Source: Candidatus Avacholeplasma faecigallinarum (GTDB taxonomy: Bacteria > Bacillota_I > Bacilli_A > Acholeplasmatales > Anaeroplasmataceae). Taken from it: a stretch of DNA of 12,725 nucleotides. Of the stretch, positions 6,609 to 12,725 are shown one piece after another. Each line of letters opens with the position of its first letter. Position 1 is the first letter of the stretch. The translations under genes and the position numbers were made by a program. The notes under the pieces are model-generated. The model was not told where the DNA came from. It saw only the letters and a program-made list of their open reading frames with translations, and did not search any database. The stretch spans positions 1 through 12,725 of the forward strand of contig DVKU01000079.1 of NCBI GenBank assembly GCA_018715825.1, written 5' to 3'.

Positions 6609-8153
6609 CTAATTAATTTGAACAATTTCATTTACTACTACATTATCCTCTACTGGTCTATTACCAGGAATAATTTGATAGCTTGGTATATTTTGTTCTT
6701 CTTGTAAATCCATTTCAGAATATACACCCAAAACTCCAGTAACACGATACTTCTTTCCACGAGTAAATGAATCACTATCATAGCCTGGAGCAAGTGAACC
6801 ATTAATACGAACTGATAATGTATCATATTGATAACCTATAGCAGTTAAATCAGGGATTGAAGTGTTTGAATATAGTGTATAAGAACCATCCTTAGATTTA
6901 CTACCAATACTACTTAATTCAAACTCTGTTGTTACTAATTTACCTAATAATTGTTTCAATTCGGCTGTTGTTTCATTGCCTTTTAATTGATATGGCTCTG
7001 GCATAGCTACCGCATTTTCGCCTTCTATCTTATTAAAAGTTTCACGCTTGAAAACAACACCTGACATTTGATATTGACCGCCATACTCACAAAGACGGCC
7101 TTGAATTGAGATTGTATCACCAACTTTATATAGTGATTCAATAGAATTTCCTTCAATTCCCATATATACGTATAAACAGCTTCCCTGTTTATCTTGTAAA
7201 TAGAAATTATTACCTATATATCTTAAAATTACACCCTCAATTTGAACCAAAGTTCCTTTATTCATATAGTTATTAGGGTTATTAGGATTAGAAATATTTT
7301 CTAAAGCTTCAGTAATTGATACTAAAGTTGGAGTGTTAGAATAATCAAAATTAGGATCCTTTTGACCGTGAATTCTTAACTCAAGATCAGTCATTCTTAC
7401 CTCAGCCTCTAATAATAAGTCACTTACACTTAAAGAACCAAATGTATCAGCGTATCTAGAATACAAAATAGGTTCCTCATTCTTATCAGCGTTATAAGCA
7501 ATTTTACTATCAGAAATTCCACCAGTATAACGAGAATAGCATTCCTCAATTAAATCAAGCTCATATAAACGATATTGAGATAAATCCTCAGGATTTCCTC
7601 CATCAGGACAATACCAAACTAAACCAAGCCAACGAGTTCCATTAGAATCTAATCTCGCACCAGCTTTTATTTCATCGCCACAGTCAGTGGCATCAACAAT
7701 AATACCTTCAGCATTTTCTAATAAAGACTTAGCATAATTAGATGCAGCCTTACCCCAAGCATCAATGCTTGATGTTGATTCAGGGGTATCAACACCTAAA
7801 AATCTAACTGTCAAATAAGAATAGCTTTTACCAATTGGACTAGTATATGAATCATTAGTAGCTGAAGAATCATACTTATCTAAATGAAATACAGCAGTAT
7901 CACCATCAGTAATAGATTTTGGAGCTAGCTTAGCGACCTTATCCTTGATAAAATCGCCAGCTAATTTTCCATCTTTATTTTTTTCAACAGTTATACCAGT
8001 ATCTGAGAAGCGAACTTGATTAGAAAAATAATGGTCAATATCAGTAGGTATACTATCATAATATACCTCTTCAACAGGTTGTTCATTTTTACAACTTGCT
8101 AGTATAAATAAACCAAAAAGGAATAAAAAGATAGATAATAGTTTTCTTTTCAT
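6609..8153 (-). CDS. Staphylococcal-nuclease-type surface lipoprotein with C-terminal OB-like modules
   Basis: A predicted calcium-dependent extracellular nuclease of 514 residues, anchored by lipid at C21 (LASC lipobox). The thermonuclease domain spans about 78-212. Its catalytic set aligns with staphylococcal nuclease: D83 and D85 in TDGDT (D19, D21), R117 (R35), D122 and E125 in VDTPES (D40, E43), and R174 in NGTRWLG (R87). All are present, so it should be active on DNA and possibly RNA. Residues about 278-370 form an OB-like module ending GDTISIQGRLCEYGGQYQM (345-363), with a second at about 400-497. The domain mix recalls Bacillus YhcR, a surface nuclease with OB and SNase domains, and mycoplasma membrane nucleases. 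The GGAGG site follows directly on the stop of the binding-protein gene 11 bases upstream. It ends in TAG. The assignment of the nuclease domain is firm; the biological target is inference. Confidence 0.92.
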   Translation of the reverse strand: MKRKLLSIFLFLFGLFILASCKNEQPVEEVYYDSIPTDIDHYFSNQVRFSDTGITVEKNKDGKLAGDFIKDKVAKLAPKSITDGDTAVFHLDKYDSSATNDSYTSPIGKSYSYLTVRFLGVDTPESTSSIDAWGKAASNYAKSLLENAEGIIVDATDCGDEIKAGARLDSNGTRWLGLVWYCPDGGNPEDLSQYRLYELDLIEECYSRYTGGISDSKIAYNADKNEEPILYSRYADTFGSLSVSDLLLEAEVRMTDLELRIHGQKDPNFDYSNTPTLVSITEALENISNPNNPNNYMNKGTLVQIEGVILRYIGNNFYLQDKQGSCLYVYMGIEGNSIESLYKVGDTISIQGRLCEYGGQYQMSGVVFKRETFNKIEGENAVAMPEPYQLKGNETTAELKQLLGKLVTTEFELSSIGSKSKDGSYTLYSNTSIPDLTAIGYQYDTLSVRINGSLAPGYDSDSFTRGKKYRVTGVLGVYSEMDLQEEQNIPSYQIIPGNRPVEDNVVVNEIVQIN

Positions 8154-8164
8154 AGAATTCCTCC

Positions 8165-9688
8165 TTATTTAGTAGCTGTTTTAATATCTAACTGCTCTAA
8201 ATTAGCATAAAATGATTTTATGGCACTATCAAAACTCTTATCATAAATAAAGATATCTTGAACAAGTGTGTTAGTATAATCACGTACAATTGATGAACCA
8301 GTAAAGGCAGGATCTGTATAGAAGAAATCCTTTTGTGAGAAAGCAGCATTAATTGCTTTAGCTACATATCCTTCAAATGGATCATTTTCATTTGCTAAGA
8401 ATTGTTGATAACTATCAGATTCTAAAGCAGATGTACGAACAGGTAAATATCCAGTATTTCTAGAGAAGGTAGCAGTATTTTCAGTATTAGTTAAATACTT
8501 AATTAATAACCAAGCAGCAAGTCTAGTTTTATTATTGGAATTTGCAGTTAAAATTGCTAAATTTGTACCTTGTTGAATAACAGCCTTTGTAGATGAATCA
8601 GCCTTTTGAGGAATACCTGCAGCCTTTAATTCATATTTTTTAGAAGCATTATTATTAATACCAGCAGTTGAACCAATAGAAATGAATGCTTGCTCATTAT
8701 TTAAGAAATTAGAACCATAAGATTGGCTCTTCTTTTGTGGGAATTGGAATAACTTAGATTGAGCCTTTTGATAGAAATACTCCATCGCAGTTTTATTAGT
8801 AGCGTTATTAGATACAACGGTACCTTCACCATTAGAATCTACAACAGTATATAAGCCATCTCCACCCCATTGACGACCAACAGTAATAAAGAAGTTAGCC
8901 TCACTATCAACATAAACAGGATATTCTGTCTCACTAGAAACATTATATGTTGCACCATTATAAGTCCAAGTTAGGTTATTTTTATTATCTAAAATATACT
9001 TACTTACTTCCCATACTTGATCCCAAGTAGGATTTTCCCAAGCACCATAAGTATTACCTTCTTTTGTTATATAGCCCTTTTCATAAAGAATAGGATCTAC
9101 TAATGAAGCATTATAAACCATAATTTCTGTTGATTTATTAAATGGGATACCACATATTTTGGTTTCACCTTTAACAGTTAATTGATTTTCAGCCCAATAA
9201 GATGGAATAAAATCATTTTCGCCAGTTTCTAAATTGACACCCTCTAAAGCGATATTTTCATCACTAGCGTTAACAAAATCATCTAGTGGTAATAAAATAT
9301 CGTTAGCTATATAATCAGCAAAATGATCAGGGTAACCTAAAAGCAAGGTTGGAATTGACTTAGAACGAGTACCTAAATTAACTCTTTCTCTTAAGCCGTC
9401 ATAACCACCACCAGTTGCAGTAGCCTTTACTTGAATATTAAATCCTTGTTTTTGCATTTCTTCTTCGAAAGAATCAATAAGTGGATCTAACTCTTGAGTT
9501 ATATTATGGCCAAATGAATGCCAAAACTCTACAACGATTGGCTCCTCTGTTCCTTTAATATCATCTAAGCTTAATAATTTAAAAGCCTCACCGGCATTTT
9601 CTACTCCGCCACGACCACAAGATGTTAAAGATGCAACACCTAGCATAGAAGCGAGTAAGATTGCTGTTCCTAAAATTTTTTTCTTCAT
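8165..9688 (-). CDS. ABC transporter extracellular substrate-binding lipoprotein, UgpB/MalE-like (family 1)
   Basis: The binding protein of the importer encoded just upstream, held outside the membrane by a lipid on C24 (LTSC lipobox after a hydrophobic signal peptide). The mature protein begins its fold at about residue 50 with IVVEFWHSFG, the opening strand and helix typical of UgpB-like proteins, followed by a GYDGLRERVN segment and a TLLLGYPDHFADYI segment near 113-130. At 507 residues it is longer than the usual 400-450 of the family. A Trp-rich stretch (YWAENQL, CGIPFNKSTEIMVYN) and a later TGYLPVR motif fit family 1 carbohydrate-type binding proteins. Known ligands of this broad family include sugars and glycerol 3-phosphate or its diesters. 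Placement directly before a surface nuclease suggests a nucleic acid breakdown product instead, but ligand choice cannot be decided from sequence. It starts 17 bases after the permease gene. Confidence 0.9.
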   Translation of the reverse strand: MKKKILGTAILLASMLGVASLTSCGRGGVENAGEAFKLLSLDDIKGTEEPIVVEFWHSFGHNITQELDPLIDSFEEEMQKQGFNIQVKATATGGGYDGLRERVNLGTRSKSIPTLLLGYPDHFADYIANDILLPLDDFVNASDENIALEGVNLETGENDFIPSYWAENQLTVKGETKICGIPFNKSTEIMVYNASLVDPILYEKGYITKEGNTYGAWENPTWDQVWEVSKYILDNKNNLTWTYNGATYNVSSETEYPVYVDSEANFFITVGRQWGGDGLYTVVDSNGEGTVVSNNATNKTAMEYFYQKAQSKLFQFPQKKSQSYGSNFLNNEQAFISIGSTAGINNNASKKYELKAAGIPQKADSSTKAVIQQGTNLAILTANSNNKTRLAAWLLIKYLTNTENTATFSRNTGYLPVRTSALESDSYQQFLANENDPFEGYVAKAINAAFSQKDFFYTDPAFTGSSIVRDYTNTLVQDIFIYDKSFDSAIKSFYANLEQLDIKTATK

Positions 9689-9705
9689 GTTATTTCTCCT
9701 TTTTC

Positions 9706-10587
9706 TTATCCCTTAATACCAGCACGAGAAACACCGCGCATTATATATTTTTTAAATATTACAAATGCTAATAGTAGTGGGATAGATACTACTGTAGCAG
9801 CAGCCATTATTTGGTTATCAACATTTTCTCCAACCTCTGAAGAGAATAATGACATAATACCATCTGTTACCAATTTCATTGTATATCCTTGAGAAACTGT
9901 ACGTGGCCAAATATAAGCATTCCAGCTTCCAATCATCGATAAAATAGTAATAGTTATAATAGAAGGCTTTGCGATAGGAATCATAACCTTAAATAAATAC
10001 ATAAAGTCAGAGTTTCCATCAACCTTTGCTGCATAATATAATTCATCAGGAATTTGTTTAAAATTCTGACGTAAGAAGAATGTATAGAATACACTTGCTG
10101 TAAAAGGAATAATTAAGGCAGTATAAGAATCAAGCCAACCCCAAGCAGCAACTGTAGTAAAGTTAGTAATAATCATCATTTCACCAGGAATCATCATTGT
10201 AGCAAGCAATAATGCAAAGATTAAATCTCTTCCTTTAAATGATAATCTAGCAAAAGCAAACGCAGCCAAAACGGTAATACATACAGATATTACAGTTGTA
10301 GCACAGCCAACTAAGATAGTATTAAACATATAACGTATCAATATAGAATTTTCTCCTGCAAACACACTTTTAAAGCTTGTCCAATCAATTTGATGTGGAT
10401 AGAATGTTGTAGGAACTAATACAAGCTCCTCACTAGTTTTTAAGGCAGTTGAAATCATCCAATAAAATGGAATCAATGTAAATAAGGCAAAAAATGTCAA
10501 AATTAAATATAATACTATATCTTTTAAAACTCTTTTAACCTTATATATTCTTACTTCTTTTTCATTTTTAAAATATAATTCTTGCAT
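9706..10587 (-). CDS. ABC importer permease, UgpE/MalG-like
   Basis: One of two membrane subunits forming the transport channel, with six predicted transmembrane segments (first at about residues 24-48). The cytoplasmic coupling loop that docks on the ATPase lies at 184-205 (YYAAKVDG, then IPIAKP). The C-terminus GVSRAGIKG is a hallmark of this subfamily. In the usual EAA loop a glutamate precedes the two alanines; here it is tyrosine (Y185). At 293 residues it is full length. It lies between the UgpA-like permease (11 bases upstream) and the binding-protein gene, in operon order. E. coli ugpE and malG are the closest familiar relatives; annotation as a glycerol-phosphate or maltose transporter would over-read the homology. 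Confidence 0.92.
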   Translation of the reverse strand: MQELYFKNEKEVRIYKVKRVLKDIVLYLILTFFALFTLIPFYWMISTALKTSEELVLVPTTFYPHQIDWTSFKSVFAGENSILIRYMFNTILVGCATTVISVCITVLAAFAFARLSFKGRDLIFALLLATMMIPGEMMIITNFTTVAAWGWLDSYTALIIPFTASVFYTFFLRQNFKQIPDELYYAAKVDGNSDFMYLFKVMIPIAKPSIITITILSMIGSWNAYIWPRTVSQGYTMKLVTDGIMSLFSSEVGENVDNQIMAAATVVSIPLLLAFVIFKKYIMRGVSRAGIKG

Positions 10588-10598
10588 GATTTCACCTC

Positions 10599-11522
10599 CT
10601 AGTAATGAACCCTTTTCTTATTGTAAAGCATTTGTAGACCAGTGATAATTAAAATGAAAACAAATAACACAACGGCAGCGGCAGCGGCAATTGATAAATT
10701 TTCTGGACGACCCTTTTGAATTGTTCCAAAAAACTTATAAATATATCCAACGGCAGTCATAAATGTTCCTTCACTACCATTACCCATGTTTTCACCATAT
10801 AGTGAAACAACTGATGAATAGGCCTTAAAGGCACCAATTAGCGATGTAATAGTTATATATAAAACCATAGGTGACAATAAAGGTAGAGTAACCTTTCTAA
10901 ATACCCTAAATTTTGATGCTCCATCTATTTGGGCAGCTTGATAATATTGCTTATCAATTCCTTGAATTCCTGAAAGAAATACTAAAATTTTAAAAGCTAA
11001 TCCATTCCATACAGAATAGACAGTAATTACAAAAATACCAGCCCAAAGAGGAACATAGGCAGCTTCACCTGTCCAAGCTACTGGATCTATGTTAAACCAA
11101 CTAAGCATGGTATTAACTAGTCCATATGGCTGTGGTGAGAAAATAGTTGCGAAAACCAAACCAAAGGCAATACCATTAGTTACATATGGTAAGAAAAATA
11201 TGGTTTGAAAGAAGCCACGAAGTGGTTTAATTGAATTTAATACCACAGTAATTAATAATGCAACTATAATTGAAATTGGAACTGAAACTACTACCATTAA
11301 AGCAGTTATACCTAAAGCATTCCAAAATTTCGGATCTAATAGCACCTTTTGATATGATCCAAATCCAAAATCTCCAAAAGTATTAAAATTATAATTGTAA
11401 CTTGGAAAGAAGGATATGATCATTGTATTAATTATTGGATAGAAGGTGAATATAATAAGAATGATTAGCATCGGCGCTAAAGCAATGATAGCCTTCCACC
11501 CATCTTTTTTCCATTCTAACAT
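10599..11522 (-). CDS. ABC importer permease, UgpA/MalF-like
   Basis: The second membrane subunit of the importer, a 307-residue protein with six predicted transmembrane segments (first at about 11-36, last at about 278-299). The ATPase-coupling loop is at 193-216 (YYQAAQIDGASKF, then TLPLLSP), with Gln195 in place of the usual EAA-loop glutamate. The gene overlaps the upstream ATPase gene by one base (TAATG on the minus strand), so the two are probably translationally coupled; its ribosome binding site lies in the end of the ATPase gene. It ends in TAG. The short N-terminus without an extra periplasmic domain matches UgpA rather than E. coli MalF. Confidence 0.92.
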   Translation of the reverse strand: MLEWKKDGWKAIIALAPMLIILIIFTFYPIINTMIISFFPSYNYNFNTFGDFGFGSYQKVLLDPKFWNALGITALMVVVSVPISIIVALLITVVLNSIKPLRGFFQTIFFLPYVTNGIAFGLVFATIFSPQPYGLVNTMLSWFNIDPVAWTGEAAYVPLWAGIFVITVYSVWNGLAFKILVFLSGIQGIDKQYYQAAQIDGASKFRVFRKVTLPLLSPMVLYITITSLIGAFKAYSSVVSLYGENMGNGSEGTFMTAVGYIYKFFGTIQKGRPENLSIAAAAAVVLFVFILIITGLQMLYNKKRVHY

Positions 11523-12613
11523 TATTTAACTCTCCTTCCACCTTCAGCAAATATAAAGAAATTATCCAAATTAAACTTAGTTATTTTTCCAGCCTCACAA
11601 TTTATAGAAGAAGGAATTACAGCCTTAAATGTTTTATTATCGATACCTGGCAATTTAAAAATAATTGTTTTATCACGACCAATATATTCAATAAATTCAA
11701 TTTCTAATTCATATTTTCCATTTGGATCAAGCTTAATAAATTCAGGACGTATTCCTATATGTATATCTTTAATATTGTTTTTATCATCATCTGATAATAT
11801 AACATCTTCATTTAACACTTGATCGCCAAATTTAAATTGATTATTTTCATAAACACCTTCAATAATATTAATAGGTGGTGTTCCTAAAAATTTAGCTACA
11901 AACTCATTAGCTGGATTATTATATACATCCTGTGGAGCACCAATTTGTTGAATAACTCCAAAATTCATAACTACTATTTCATCAGATATACTCATTGCCT
12001 CTTCTTGATCATGAGTTACGAATATTGTTGTAATTCCAGTAGTACGCTGAATTCTTTTGATTTCCTCTCTAGTTTGCAATCTTAATCTAGCATCTAGATT
12101 TGATAAAGGCTCATCTAAAAGTAAAACCTCTGGCATCTTTACTAAAGCTCTTGCTATAGCAACACGTTGTTGTTGTCCACCTGATAGCTGCCTAGGAAGA
12201 CGATCCATTAGTCCTTCAATGCCAACAAGCTTAGCCATTTCCTTAGCTTTTTTATAAGCTTCTGCCTTTTTTTCATGTCTACTCAATAATGGAAACATAA
12301 TATTTTGGGCAACAGATAAATGAGGGTATAAGGCATAATTTTGAAATACTAAACCTATTCCCCTTTTTTCAGGAGGTAATTCAGTAACTTCCCTTTCTCC
12401 AAAGAAGATTTGTCCCTCTGTAGGACGGTGAAGACCGGCAATCATATACAAAGTAGTAGATTTTCCACAGCCTGATGGACCTAATAAACCAATAAGCTTA
12501 CCATCCTTAACATCAATATTTATATGATCTACTGCCACAACCTCATCGTTATTTTTCTTTTTTCCTTCTTGTTTTAAGAACTTCTTAGTCAAATTAACTA
12601 ATTTAACTTCCAT
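11522..12613 (-). CDS. ABC importer ATP-binding protein, MalK/UgpC/MsmX-like
   Basis: The cytoplasmic motor: two copies hydrolyse ATP to drive the importer. All motifs are present: Walker A GPSGCGKST at residues 45-53, Q-loop Q91, signature LSGGQ at 143-147, Walker B VLLLDEP at 163-169, D-loop SNLD at 171-174, and switch H201. A C-terminal extension (about 245-363) containing GIRPEF corresponds to the MalK/TOBE regulatory region. Residues 14-24 carry a Lys/Asn-rich insertion before the first strands settle. Y56 replaces the arginine found in MalK (R47) five residues after the Walker A lysine. At 363 residues it is complete. A GGAGG site precedes the ATG. Being encoded with its own permeases, it is probably dedicated rather than a shared MsmX-type ATPase. 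Confidence 0.95.
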   Translation of the reverse strand: MEVKLVNLTKKFLKQEGKKKNNDEVVAVDHINIDVKDGKLIGLLGPSGCGKSTTLYMIAGLHRPTEGQIFFGEREVTELPPEKRGIGLVFQNYALYPHLSVAQNIMFPLLSRHEKKAEAYKKAKEMAKLVGIEGLMDRLPRQLSGGQQQRVAIARALVKMPEVLLLDEPLSNLDARLRLQTREEIKRIQRTTGITTIFVTHDQEEAMSISDEIVVMNFGVIQQIGAPQDVYNNPANEFVAKFLGTPPINIIEGVYENNQFKFGDQVLNEDVILSDDDKNNIKDIHIGIRPEFIKLDPNGKYELEIEFIEYIGRDKTIIFKLPGIDNKTFKAVIPSSINCEAGKITKFNLDNFFIFAEGGRRVK

Positions 12614-12639
12614 ATACTTTTTTCCTCCTGTAATAATTA

Positions 12640-12725
12640 TTACCTTTCATAATATTGTTGATACATTTGAGTATCATAAAATCTTTTATTTTGCTCACCT
12701 AGAACCTTAACTCCTAAAATACTAT
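12640..12725 (-). CDS. C-terminal end of an unidentified gene (runs off right edge)
   Basis: On the minus strand one frame is open from the window edge and codes 27 residues ending in YDTQMYQQYYER, closed by two successive TAA stops (first at 12640-12642). The other two frames stop within 20 bases of the edge. The stop lies 26 bases before the ATPase ATG and its GGAGG site, with no terminator between, so this gene is probably the preceding member of the same operon. The tail is rich in Tyr and Gln and has no motif I recognise, so no function is assigned. Confidence 0.6.
   Translation of the reverse strand, partial: SILGVKVLGEQNKRFYDTQMYQQYYER

Noticed and set aside
3963..8153. A toxin or defence system made of the nuclease and the large lipoprotein
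   Set aside because: Both proteins are exported lipoproteins in one operon with an importer, and no immunity protein, sensor domain or modification enzyme is seen; nutrient acquisition fits better.
12057..12257. A 66-codon plus-strand open frame inside the ATPase gene
   Set aside because: It is antisense to the Walker B and signature region of a certain ABC ATPase; the frame is open because of the conserved codons on the other strand.
8165..12613. Calling the importer a glycerol-3-phosphate (Ugp) or maltose transporter
   Set aside because: The family similarity is real but broad. The neighbouring nuclease and OB lipoproteins point elsewhere, and no specificity residues can be read with confidence.

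Overview
The window is AT-rich, every gene lies on the minus strand, spacing is tight, and ribosome binding sites are of the GGAGG type. Together with three Gram-positive-style lipoproteins and a prs-pth-mfd cluster, this points to a low-GC member of the Bacillota or Mycoplasmatota, perhaps an uncultured host-associated lineage near the Mollicutes. Tryptophan is read from TGG and no gene is broken by TGA, so this is not a typical recoded mycoplasma. The placement is inference from gene content and base composition only.

Right-hand block, transcribed right to left (12725 down to 3963): the last 27 codons of an unidentified gene, then a MalK/UgpC-type ATPase, UgpA-like and UgpE-like permeases, a UgpB-like substrate-binding lipoprotein, a staphylococcal-nuclease-type lipoprotein with tandem OB-like modules, and an 865-residue lipoprotein made of Ig-like and OB-like modules with no visible catalytic domain. 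A strong intrinsic terminator closes the block at 3915-3945. The gaps between the complete genes are 48 bases or less, so this looks like one operon. The likely logic is that a surface nuclease cuts extracellular nucleic acid, OB-type modules hold it, and the ABC importer takes up a product. Nuclease-ABC clusters are known in mycoplasmas. The recognisable binding protein and the large OB/Ig protein are the less familiar parts here. The transported substrate is not proven by the sequence.

Left-hand block (3820 down to 1): an extended -10 promoter, then prs (PRPP synthase), pth (peptidyl-tRNA hydrolase), a CaCA-family cation exchanger, a terminator-like hairpin, and the N-terminal third of mfd (transcription-repair coupling factor), which runs off the left edge. 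The order prs-pth-mfd matches the Bacillus arrangement, with the exchanger inserted between pth and mfd. These are mostly housekeeping genes.

I saw no tRNA, rRNA, CRISPR array, insertion sequence or phage gene. Both intergenic gaps longer than about 80 bases (1044-1133 and 3770-3962) are described through their promoter, terminator and repeat features.
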